Positions 14,957 through 22,642 of a stretch of 29,146 nt of DNA are shown here, one piece after another. The DNA comes from Clostridium sp. CAG:465. GTDB taxonomy: Bacteria; Bacillota; Clostridia; TANB77; CAG-465. The position numbers and the translations under genes were made by a program. Every line of letters begins with the position of its first letter. The first letter of the stretch is position 1. The stretch covers positions 1 through 29,146 of the forward strand of contig FR891253.1 in NCBI GenBank assembly GCA_000433755.1, given 5' to 3'. The notes beneath the pieces were generated by a model. The model saw only the letters and a list, made by a program, of their open reading frames with translations. It ran no database searches and was not told the DNA's origin.

Positions 14957-16075
14957 TTAATTTAATTCTATTTTTTGTATTCCATGCCTTATCCCAACTC
15001 CCATATGACTTGAGTAACCTAAAGCATTCAAAACTTTTTCTACCTCAAATTCGACTATTTGTTTATTTCCATTTTTTGTAACTTTAAATACCTCTTTATT
15101 ACTTTCAAGTTTATCTATATAATTATTCATATCTTCTTGAAATTCTTTTTCACTAAGTTTTCCTGAAGTAATATCTCCATCAGGTGATTTATATACATTA
15201 TTAGATATATTATCATTTTGTAAAATATTATTTAATATGCATTGTATTATCATTCTTTTTGAATATGTATTATTTCCATTAATATTTACTGTTTTGAAAC
15301 TTTCTCCAAATCCAGCTCCCATATGAGTAGATAAACCTAAAGTATTTAACACCTCTTGTGGCAAATATTCAGCATAAGTATTTCCATCTTCTTCATAAAT
15401 TTTAATACTACTATCTTTTGCTTGTATAGTATTAATATAATTTAAAATATTTTCTTGGAATTCTTTTTCAGATATTTTTTCTGCGTTAATATCACCATCC
15501 GTGCCTTTTGAAACATATCCTTTACCAATATTTCCTGTATTTATTATATCCTTTAGAACTTCTTGAATTATATATCTTTTTGAAAATTTTCCATTTTCAC
15601 TTAAATTTAATATTTTTACACCTGGTTCATACCCAACACTCATGTGACTTGATAATTCTAAAATATTCAAAACATCTTGAGGAATATATTCAACATATTC
15701 TGTTGAATCTTCATTATATATATTAAGAAGTTTATCCTTGTTTTTAATTATTTTTTCTATATACTCTTCCTCATTTTTATCAAATTCCTCTTTTGTTAAC
15801 TTTTCAGATGTGATATCCCCGTTTTTACTTTTTAAAACATTTCCATTTTCCATTTGTTCATTTGAAATTAAATCAACTAATACCTTTTTTGAAATAGAAT
15901 ACTCTTTACTATTCTCTACAGTTTGTTCATTTTTCTGAATTTGATTCCCTACATTATTATTGTCTTCCAAATCACTTTTACTATACTTTTTATTATATAA
16001 ATAATATAATCCTACACATCCAGCTGCAATTAACACTAAGCAAACTATAACACATATAACATTCCTTTTTTTCAT
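14957..16075 (-). CDS. Membrane-anchored protein with three tandem copies of an unrecognised domain
   Basis: The 372-residue protein has an N-terminal hydrophobic helix (about 5-27) followed by lysines, so it is exported and anchored, and a polar linker (30-58). The rest is three copies of one ~106-residue unit, at about 59-158, 163-266 and 270-372. Each unit has GDI (86-88, 194-196, 300-302) followed by K(L/I)(S/T)(E/K)(K/E)EF, then a YI helix. After a variable beta part, each has V(L)N-LG-S(S/T)HM-(V/A)G, with HM at 144-145, 251-252 and 357-358. The middle unit has the most complete YLPQEVLNTLGLSTHMGAG. I know no family with this signature. AGGAGG precedes the ATG. It starts 19 nt after the VanW gene and shares its transcript. 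A wall or peptidoglycan role is inferred from context only. Confidence 0.85.
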   Translation of the reverse strand: MKKRNVICVIVCLVLIAAGCVGLYYLYNKKYSKSDLEDNNNVGNQIQKNEQTVENSKEYSISKKVLVDLISNEQMENGNVLKSKNGDITSEKLTKEEFDKNEEEYIEKIIKNKDKLLNIYNEDSTEYVEYIPQDVLNILELSSHMSVGYEPGVKILNLSENGKFSKRYIIQEVLKDIINTGNIGKGYVSKGTDGDINAEKISEKEFQENILNYINTIQAKDSSIKIYEEDGNTYAEYLPQEVLNTLGLSTHMGAGFGESFKTVNINGNNTYSKRMIIQCILNNILQNDNISNNVYKSPDGDITSGKLSEKEFQEDMNNYIDKLESNKEVFKVTKNGNKQIVEFEVEKVLNALGYSSHMGVGIRHGIQKIELN

Positions 16076-16094
16076 ATATATCCTCCTATTATTT

Positions 16095-16949
16095 TTATTT
16101 TTTCACTAAGTTTTTTTCTTTATACATCTTCATAAAATCTTTATCTATAAACTTATAATCATATAGTACTTTTGCGTGATTTTTTACTAAAACCTTATTA
16201 TACACTATGTTGCCTGTTACTTTATCAATACATTTTTTAGATACTTGATTATTTCTATACATTACTCCGTTTTCATCTTTGGCAAAGTATGAAAAATCTT
16301 CTTTTATATGATATTTATATTTTTCTTTTTTATCAGCTCTTAATTCTCCCATTAAATATTCATCTGTTGTATAAACTATTAATTGATAGGTTGTATCTTT
16401 AGTATTATTTGTAAATTGATAATCAAGATTATTGTACATTATAGAGGTGCCTGTACCAAAAGGTACCTTTCTGCCAAAATCAGGAAACATATCAATTCCG
16501 TGATGATGGTGGTGTTCTACAATATCTAGTGAACTATGTAAAACCATCCAATGAATAAGGTTTGTAAATTGGCACATTCCTCCACCTATATCTCTATCAA
16601 CCGATCCACTCTTTACGGTTAATCCTTCTAAATATCCCCTTTTTTTAGTAACAGGTCCTACCAATTTCCAAAAAGAAAATGTTTCTCCAGGTTTAATTAA
16701 TATATTGGTAACTTTGGGTGCAGCTATAGATAAATTAACAGCTTTATTATTTTGTAAATTACTATCTACATTATTTAATTTTCTTCTTATTAATGAATTA
16801 TGTTTATATATGAGATACGGAAGTTTTTCACTACCAAAATCTTTTGCAAACTTTTTTGATGACAGTATATCTTTTACATTTCGTTTCGATATTTCCTTCA
16901 TTCTTGATATCTTGTATGTTAATGGACTAATTTGATAAAATCTTCTCAA
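16095..16949 (-). CDS. VanW family protein
   Basis: The 284 residues contain the VanW domain: IKPGETFSFWKLVGPV (about 86-101), GYLEGL and GGGMCQFTNLIHWMVLHSSL, then a run of five histidines and FGRKVPFGTGTSIMYNNLDY. VanW was named from glycopeptide-resistance clusters, but most relatives are chromosomal and of unknown biochemical role; no van ligase genes are present here, so resistance should not be inferred. I see no signal peptide. The start is TTG 16949 with AGAGGAAAAG 5 nt upstream; an ATG at codon 17 lacks a ribosome site. It is the first gene of a two-gene unit with the triple-repeat membrane protein. The family more often has ERH or similar where this one has HHHHH. Confidence 0.9.
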   Translation of the reverse strand: MRRFYQISPLTYKISRMKEISKRNVKDILSSKKFAKDFGSEKLPYLIYKHNSLIRRKLNNVDSNLQNNKAVNLSIAAPKVTNILIKPGETFSFWKLVGPVTKKRGYLEGLTVKSGSVDRDIGGGMCQFTNLIHWMVLHSSLDIVEHHHHHGIDMFPDFGRKVPFGTGTSIMYNNLDYQFTNNTKDTTYQLIVYTTDEYLMGELRADKKEKYKYHIKEDFSYFAKDENGVMYRNNQVSKKCIDKVTGNIVYNKVLVKNHAKVLYDYKFIDKDFMKMYKEKNLVKK

Positions 16950-17193
16950 TTACTTTTCCTCTTTCTATAGTTTTTAAAATTAAAAACATTTTCTTATATA
17001 ACAAAACCGGTAAAACTAAAATATAACCTAATAAATGTAAATTATTATGTATTAATATAATTATTATTTAGTTTTTATATAACTAACTCATAAATACGAG
17101 TATATACTAAAGGGAAAAAAAAATCAATACTACATAACAATATTTTTATATTTTATTAATCTAAATATTTATTAAAAAAATACCATTTTTCTA
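16950..17193. other. AT-rich intergenic stretch upstream of VanW and 6S RNA
   Basis: No gene is seen. On the minus strand TTTACA, 17 nt, TAGTTT (about 17040-17010) is a weak candidate VanW promoter. ACTCATAAATACGAGT near 17087-17102 is a 16-bp near palindrome of unknown meaning. Confidence 0.4.
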
Positions 17194-17222
17194 TTTACAT
17201 ATTAGAAAATTAATGTTAGAAT
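17194..17222 (+). promoter_or_regulatory. Promoter of the 6S RNA gene
   Basis: TTTACA (17194-17199), 17-nt spacer, TAGAAT (17217-17222). The expected start about 7 nt later, near 17229, coincides with the first base of the closing stem of the RNA. Confidence 0.65.
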
Positions 17223-17228
17223 ATAAGT

Positions 17229-17387
17229 AGAGATAACGAATTTTATGAAAATCTACAAGCATTGATACGGGAATCGGGAATCATACTTTGTGTTGAATGC
17301 TCTTCTTATCAGAGAATCCTAATGAGTATTGACAAGATGCCCACCTTTATATAAAGGGTTTTATCATTTATCGTTATCTCTTTTTTT
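17229..17387 (+). ncRNA. ssrS: 6S RNA (RNA polymerase regulator)
   Basis: No open frame is present, but a promoter, a long-range closing stem and a T run delimit a transcript of about 155 nt. AGAGATAACGA (17229-17239) pairs perfectly with TCGTTATCTCT (17371-17381), followed by TTTTTTT. Inside, ATGAAAATC can continue pairing with GGGTTTTATCAT. The 3' half holds CCACCTTTATATAAAGGGTTT, which parallels the CACCTTGAACCAAGGGTT element of E. coli 6S RNA. 6S RNA mimics an open promoter, binds sigma-A RNA polymerase and lowers transcription in stationary phase. The ends, size and single long rod with a central unpaired region all fit. Other structured RNAs are possible; SRP RNA is excluded by the absence of its GGAAG/GCAGTAA-type loop. 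Confidence 0.75.
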
Positions 17388-17396
17388 ATATGCATA

Positions 17397-17430
17397 TAAA
17401 AAATATGGTGCCACTTTAGGTACCATATTT
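17397..17430 (-). terminator. Terminator of the PHP gene
   Basis: AAATATGGT (17401-17409) pairs with ACCATATTT (17422-17430), with GCC/GGT adding inner pairs. On the minus strand a T run follows (17402-17397). The stem overlaps the stop codon of the PHP gene. A T run also follows on the plus strand, so it may back up 6S RNA termination. Confidence 0.75.
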
Positions 17431-18297
17431 TTCTTCATTTTCATGCTTTTTTTCTTTTAACCTTGTAATTATTGAATAATCTGAAATCTTAAGATTTTCA
17501 TTAATTCCAAGACCTATTTTAATATCACTACTAAAATTATGAAAATCACTTCCAACAGTTGGAATTAAATTATATTTGTCACATAATTCAAGAAGCTCTT
17601 CTCTTTTTTCAGCGCTATTGTGTGGATTATATACTTCTATTCCACAAAGTCCTGCTTTTTTAAATATGTTAATAAAAGCTTCTAAATCATTATTATTAAA
17701 TTTAAGACTTTTTGGATGTGCAAGAACCGGAACACCACCACATTTAATTATTGTATCAATTAATTTTGTAGGCTCCATTTTTTCTCTTTCTACATACGCT
17801 TTTTTTCCAACATCAAGATACTTTGAATAGGCATGTACAGGTGATACGGCATATCCTTTTTTAAAAAGTGTATATGCAATATCGTATCTTCCAATACTTT
17901 CTTTTTTTACTTCTCTTACAACTTGACCTGAAGTAATATTAATTCCCATTCGATTTAATTTAGATATTATCTTTGTAACATTTTTCTTTCTGGTTATTTC
18001 GTACTCATCAAGAATTTTGTATATCTTCCGGTTAACAAAATATGCTGTAAAATGGCACACATGATTTTTTGATAATCCATATTCTAAAAGACTAGAACCG
18101 ATTTCAATTCCTGGTATTATTTCAAGACTATTTTTAGCAATATTTCTTGCAATTTCAAGTGAAGAAAGATTGTAGTGTTCTGTAAGAGAAATAGTTCTTA
18201 CATTATTTTCTATTGCACTTTTTACAATGCTTTCTACACTCTCTTTGCCATCTGAGAAATTACTATGAATATGTAAATCTATATATTGTGGATTCAT
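17416..18297 (-). CDS. PHP-domain phosphoesterase
   Basis: The 293 residues make up a stand-alone PHP (polymerase and histidinol phosphatase) domain, a metal-dependent phosphoesterase fold. Metal-binding motifs appear in order: DLHIHSNFSDGK (7-18), LTEHYN (38-43), a glutamate in IIPGIEIG, the AHP of LAHPKSL and GSDFH near the C-terminus. This matches the YciV/RnaAM-like or 3',5'-nucleotide phosphatase group, which removes phosphate from short nucleotides such as pAp. The substrate is not certain. ATG 18297 follows AGGAGGGAT. It is the last gene of the minus-strand run after ung (84-nt gap) and closes with a terminator over its stop codon. Confidence 0.88.
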   Translation of the reverse strand: MNPQYIDLHIHSNFSDGKESVESIVKSAIENNVRTISLTEHYNLSSLEIARNIAKNSLEIIPGIEIGSSLLEYGLSKNHVCHFTAYFVNRKIYKILDEYEITRKKNVTKIISKLNRMGINITSGQVVREVKKESIGRYDIAYTLFKKGYAVSPVHAYSKYLDVGKKAYVEREKMEPTKLIDTIIKCGGVPVLAHPKSLKFNNNDLEAFINIFKKAGLCGIEVYNPHNSAEKREELLELCDKYNLIPTVGSDFHNFSSDIKIGLGINENLKISDYSIITRLKEKKHENEEKYGT

Positions 18298-18381
18298 TTT
18301 TTATCCCTCCTAAAATTATTTTAGAGATTATTATTAATTTATCCACATTATATCATTAAACTTTTTTCTTGTAAATATTTT

Positions 18382-19044
18382 TTATATATTATCAATTTGC
18401 CAATCAATTGGGGCAATTTTATTTTTTCTTAAAAATTCATTTGCTTTTATAAAATGATTGCACCCCTCAAATCCATAATGCACAGAGAATGGACTTGGAT
18501 GTGATGAAGTTAAAACCAGATGTTTTGGATTTGTAATCAATGCCTGTTTTTTCTTAGCAAAGTTCCCCCAAAGCATAAATACCACAGGTTCTTCTTTTTT
18601 GTTTATCTCCTCTATTATTCTATCAGTAAATATTTCCCAACCTTTTCCTTGATGTGAGGCCGGTTTATCTTTTTCTACTGTAAGAACACTGTTTAACATA
18701 AGTACACCTTGTTTTGCCCATTTTAATAAATATCCATTGTTTGGAATATAGCATCCAAATTCTCTATTTAATTCTTTGTATATATTTACAAGTGAAGGTG
18801 GTGTTTTTATTCCAGGATTGACAGAGAATGCCATTCCATGAGCCTCTCCTTCACCATGATAAGGATCTTGTCCTAAAATTACTACTCGTATATGCTCATA
18901 TGGTGTATTCTCAAGTGCAAAAAAGATATTTTTCTTTGGTGGAAATATTGTTTTAGTGGCATATTCATTTTCTACAAATTCATGCAATTTTTTGTAATAT
19001 TCTTTATTCTTTTCTTCCTCTAAAATTTCGCTAAATTTTCCCAT
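18382..19044 (-). CDS. ung: Uracil-DNA glycosylase
   Basis: Removes uracil from DNA at the start of base excision repair. The 220 residues are full length. Motif A, VVILGQDPYHGEGEAHGMAF (75-95 region), carries the catalytic aspartate, and the leucine-loop motif HPSPFSVHYGF carries the catalytic histidine. The uracil-specificity Asn is in VFMLWGNFA. ATG follows GGAGACTAATACTT. It lies 98 nt after the metallo-hydrolase gene and before the PHP gene on the same strand, so it may belong to a longer repair and nucleotide-maintenance transcript. Confidence 0.98.
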   Translation of the reverse strand: MGKFSEILEEEKNKEYYKKLHEFVENEYATKTIFPPKKNIFFALENTPYEHIRVVILGQDPYHGEGEAHGMAFSVNPGIKTPPSLVNIYKELNREFGCYIPNNGYLLKWAKQGVLMLNSVLTVEKDKPASHQGKGWEIFTDRIIEEINKKEEPVVFMLWGNFAKKKQALITNPKHLVLTSSHPSPFSVHYGFEGCNHFIKANEFLRKNKIAPIDWQIDNI

Positions 19045-19142
19045 AAGTATTAGTCTCCTATCATTTTATAAATTATTTTAAAAATATAATATTATCTATA
19101 TAAATATAATATCATAATTTAAAAGAAAATTAAATACATTTT

Positions 19143-19811
19143 TTAATTTATCTTTATGTTTTTCATTTTTAGAAGCATTCGTATATATTTTTTTGCTTTA
19201 CTTAAGTTTGTAGCTCTTCCGTGTCCAGGATAAATCATTATATCATCAAACCTATCAAATATTTTTTGTATAGAGTTCACCATTTCTTCAAAATTTGCAG
19301 TTGCAAGATCACATCTTCCATAGCAATCATAAAATATAGTATCTCCTGTAAAAAGACAGTTACTAGTTTTTTCAAATAAACAAATTCCTCCTGCTGTATG
19401 ACCAGGAGTATGTATTATTTCAAAATTTAATATTCCAACTCTGAAACAAAAATTGTCTTTTACTTTTGTTATATTGCATGAGCTTAAATCTTTTCTTTTT
19501 ATCCCTTGTGCTATGCTATAATCTTCAACTTTTCCAATTAGCATATCATAATCATTTTCATGTATTAAAACTTCGCCTTTGGTATATTCATAAACCTCTT
19601 TTAAAGCACCTGTATGATCCCCATGTGCATGTGTTAAAACTATGTATTTTATGGATATACCAAGTTCTACAATCTTTGATATAATCTTATTTGCCTCATA
19701 TCCAGGATCCACTATTATACCTTCTTTTTCAACATCATCATATACTATATATGTATTTGTAAAATGTCCAAGTCCTCCTACATTAACTCTTACATTTTCA
19801 ATATTTATCAT
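19143..19811 (-). CDS. Metallo-beta-lactamase fold hydrolase (YcbL/glyoxalase II-like)
   Basis: The 222-residue protein has the full metal ligand set of the fold: THAHGDHTG, HTPGHTAGG, FTGDTIFY and a final GHGRATN. These bind two metal ions in hydrolases of the glyoxalase II-like YcbL group, which act on thioesters or related compounds. The real substrate is unknown. The start ATG 19811 is preceded by GGGAGGAAAA; the longer frame begins with a TTG inside this ribosome site and is rejected. It begins 14 nt after rel, an arrangement that is widespread in Clostridia, and is certainly in the same operon. Confidence 0.92.
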   Translation of the reverse strand: MINIENVRVNVGGLGHFTNTYIVYDDVEKEGIIVDPGYEANKIISKIVELGISIKYIVLTHAHGDHTGALKEVYEYTKGEVLIHENDYDMLIGKVEDYSIAQGIKRKDLSSCNITKVKDNFCFRVGILNFEIIHTPGHTAGGICLFEKTSNCLFTGDTIFYDCYGRCDLATANFEEMVNSIQKIFDRFDDIMIYPGHGRATNLSKAKKYIRMLLKMKNIKIN

Positions 19812-19825
19812 TTTTCCTCCCAAAG

Positions 19826-21982
19826 TTATTTTAAACGCTTTACTTCAAAAACACTATCAACTTTTTTTAAATTTCTAATTATTTTTTGTAATTGTGCTAC
19901 ATCTGATATATTTAAAGAAAATTCCATTATATTTTCTCTATCTTGTGTTGTCTTTGTATTCATTCCTTCAATATTTACTTTTAACTCATTTAATTTTGAT
20001 ATTACATCTGTTAATATGTTATTTCTGTTATTTGCTTTTACAACAATTTTTGTAGTAAATGAAGTATTGTTATTTTTTACCCAAGAAACATTTATTTTTC
20101 TTGAATTATTATTAAGTTTTGTAATGTTATGACAATTTAGAGTATGTACAGATACTCCATTTGAATTTGTTATATATCCTACAATTTCATCACCTGGTAT
20201 TGGATTGCAACATTTTGCAAATTGTACCTTACAATTTGGTATATTTTCTACTATTACTAAATCAGAATTTGATTTCGACCTTAATGAAGAAGCTTTAGAT
20301 ATCCCTTCATTTTTTACTTCTATATTATCTTTTTTGTATGCCTCATTTAATTTATTCATCACCTTTAATGGGGATACGCTTCCAAATCCAATATTTTCAT
20401 AACAATCATCTATTGTTTTAAAACTAAAGTTTTTTAACATTTCTTCTAAATATTTTTCTTTTGTAAGTTCATCTTTAGAAATTTTTTGTTTTCTTAAATA
20501 TTTTTCAAAAATTTCCTTTCCATGTGCAATGTTAATATCTCTACCTTGTTTTTTTAAAAAACTTGATATTTTAGACTTTGCACTTGAAGTTTTTACGTAT
20601 TTTAACCAATCTCTACTTGGTCCTTTAGAATTTTTTGATGTAATTATCTCAACAATATCTGTATTTGATAAAACAGTATTTATTGGTACCATTTTAGAAT
20701 TTACTTTTGCACCTACCATTTGTTCAGCAATTTTTTGATGTATAGAGTATGCAAAATCAATTGGAGTTGAACCTTTTGGTAAAGATTTTATTTCTCCTTT
20801 TGGAGTAAAAACAAATACTTCTTCTCCAAATAATTCTGTTTTCATTTTACTCATATTTTCTGTTGTATCTTCTAATTCTTGTTGAAGTTCTAAAGCTTTC
20901 CTTATCCATATTAATTTTTTATCTGCATTATCAATTTTTGAAGTTTTTTCTTTGTATGAAAAATGGGCTGCTATACCTTCTTCTGCAACATTGTGCATAT
21001 CCCATGTTCTAATTTGAACCTCAAAAGGCACTCCATTTGCACCAAACACAGTATTATGTAGCGATTGATACATATTTGTTTTTGGTACTGCAATGTAGTC
21101 TTTAAATCTACCTGGCATTGGCTTGTACATATCATGTACAATTCCTAATGCACTATAACAATCCTTTACAGAGTTTACTATTATTCTTATTGCAAGAAGA
21201 TCAAATAAATCAGTTGCCTTACATCCCTTTTGTTTCATTTTTTTATATATACTATAGAAATGTTTTGGCCTTCCATATACTGTAGCTTCAATACCCTCTT
21301 TATCAAGAGCCTTTGTAATCTCAGCTATTCTTTCATTTATGTACGTTTCTCTTTCTGACTTTTTTTCATCTATTTGTTTTTTTATTTCCTGATATTCGTC
21401 TTTATATAACGTTCTAAAAGAAATATCTTCAAGTTCAGCTTTTAGTTTTGACATACCTAACCTATGTGCTATTGGTGCGTAAATATCTAGACACTCTTTT
21501 GCCATTTCTTTTGCAGTTTTTTCATCTACTTCTTTTATATTTTGCATATTATATAGTCTATCTGCAAGTTTTATAATTACAGTCCTTATATCTTTTGCAA
21601 TTGCAATAAACATCTTTCTTAAAGTTTCAACGTCAACTTTTTTATTTCCATGTTTAAAATTAAAATATGATAACTTTGAAATAGTATTTACCATATTTAC
21701 TACTTCCTTTGAAGATGCCTTTAACATATCTTCTTCGTTATATTCATCATATTTTATTACTTCATGTAAAAGAGCTGCGTATATTGATGTATCATCAAGT
21801 TTAAGCCCTGCAACATATTTAGCTACTCCAAGTGTATGTTCCATAACACTTTTTCCACTCATTCTTTTTTTATCTTTATATATCTTATTTGCATAATCTG
21901 TTACATTTTCTAATTCATTTTTTTTATATTTTACACCATTATCGTCCATCACTTTTGATAATGTATCTGCTATATTATTCAT
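19826..21982 (-). CDS. rel: RelA/SpoT homologue, (p)ppGpp synthetase with degenerate hydrolase domain
   Basis: Long RSH protein of 718 residues controlling the stringent response. Domains in order: HD hydrolase-like (about 25-185), synthetase (about 230-345), TGS (385-447), a zinc-finger/helical region with the conserved CC at 591-592, and ACT (645-715). The synthetase has YGRPKH, DLLAIRIIV and the RFKD motif at 292-295, typical of Rel/SpoT rather than RelA, followed by NMYQSLHNTV and EVQIRT. In the hydrolase part the metal histidine (His49) and Asp141 in LADRLYNM remain. However, the signature HDxxED reads His-Glu-Val-Ile-Lys-Tyr (73-78), losing the HD aspartate and the catalytic ED pair. 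Hydrolysis is therefore probably lost or weak. ATG follows AAGGAGG. Confidence 0.95.
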   Translation of the reverse strand: MNNIADTLSKVMDDNGVKYKKNELENVTDYANKIYKDKKRMSGKSVMEHTLGVAKYVAGLKLDDTSIYAALLHEVIKYDEYNEEDMLKASSKEVVNMVNTISKLSYFNFKHGNKKVDVETLRKMFIAIAKDIRTVIIKLADRLYNMQNIKEVDEKTAKEMAKECLDIYAPIAHRLGMSKLKAELEDISFRTLYKDEYQEIKKQIDEKKSERETYINERIAEITKALDKEGIEATVYGRPKHFYSIYKKMKQKGCKATDLFDLLAIRIIVNSVKDCYSALGIVHDMYKPMPGRFKDYIAVPKTNMYQSLHNTVFGANGVPFEVQIRTWDMHNVAEEGIAAHFSYKEKTSKIDNADKKLIWIRKALELQQELEDTTENMSKMKTELFGEEVFVFTPKGEIKSLPKGSTPIDFAYSIHQKIAEQMVGAKVNSKMVPINTVLSNTDIVEIITSKNSKGPSRDWLKYVKTSSAKSKISSFLKKQGRDINIAHGKEIFEKYLRKQKISKDELTKEKYLEEMLKNFSFKTIDDCYENIGFGSVSPLKVMNKLNEAYKKDNIEVKNEGISKASSLRSKSNSDLVIVENIPNCKVQFAKCCNPIPGDEIVGYITNSNGVSVHTLNCHNITKLNNNSRKINVSWVKNNNTSFTTKIVVKANNRNNILTDVISKLNELKVNIEGMNTKTTQDRENIMEFSLNISDVAQLQKIIRNLKKVDSVFEVKRLK

Positions 21983-22012
21983 AATTTTTAGCCTCCTTTA
22001 TACTAAAGAAGA

Positions 22013-22621
22013 TTACTTTATTTCTTTTATACTTGTAACCATATAATCTATTATTTCTTGTTTGCTCTTGTCATTTTTATTTTTTTCTTTTTCTTCCCTT
22101 GTTAAATCAACAAAATATTTGTTTAATTCTGGAAGTATTGATATAGAATCAAGTGGATAACCAGGATTTCTTTTATTACTTGGTGTGTCTATAATATAGA
22201 AATGATTTTTCTTATACTTAAAAGTTTTCTCTTTATTTCCATTACATATTGCAATTCCATACACCCAAGTCGCCACTATTTTTCCTCCATTATCATGTGC
22301 TAACTTCGAATAATATTCTATCATTTCTTCATCAGATAACGACTTCCCATTTACACGCCTTACAAATACACCTGGTTGCTTTTCATCTGGAAAATCTTCA
22401 AAAAACAAATTATTATCCATTCCAATTGTAATCATTCCTGTTTTTTCGTTATATGCTTTTGCTTTTATAACAGCATTTTCTATAGCATTTTTTCCATTTT
22501 CTTCTACTTCTATTTTTTCTTTTAAATCATTAATGGTTAAAACATTTATTCCATTTTTTTCTAATTCCTCTTTATATGTATTAACTTTAGCTGGGTTAGT
22601 TGTTGCAAATAATACATTCAT
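22013..22621 (-). CDS. Divergent RdgB/HAM1-like non-canonical purine NTP pyrophosphatase
   Basis: RdgB/HAM1 enzymes hydrolyse ITP, dITP and XTP to monophosphates so that deaminated bases do not enter DNA or RNA. The 202 residues start with the family motif VLFATTNPAKVNTYKEEL (ATxNxxK), then ENAVIKAKAY (48-57), GMDNNLFFEDFP with Asp69 at the general-base position, and PGVFVRRVNGK. The usual ADDSGLxVDAL is altered and the C-terminal GYGYDPIF reads NPGYPLDSISI, so the base pocket may be changed. A charged lysine-rich tail is added. AAGGAG precedes the ATG. It lies between the MFS-Nudix fusion and rel, with 21 and 30 nt gaps, so it is in their operon. The family call is fairly secure; the substrate is not. 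Confidence 0.8.
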   Translation of the reverse strand: MNVLFATTNPAKVNTYKEELEKNGINVLTINDLKEKIEVEENGKNAIENAVIKAKAYNEKTGMITIGMDNNLFFEDFPDEKQPGVFVRRVNGKSLSDEEMIEYYSKLAHDNGGKIVATWVYGIAICNGNKEKTFKYKKNHFYIIDTPSNKRNPGYPLDSISILPELNKYFVDLTREEKEKNKNDKSKQEIIDYMVTSIKEIK

Positions 22622-22642
22622 ACAAAATTCTCCTTTTATATT

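Noticed and set aside
16095..16949. Glycopeptide resistance locus
   Set aside because: Only a VanW-family gene is present; no van ligase, reductase, peptidase or sensor genes are nearby.
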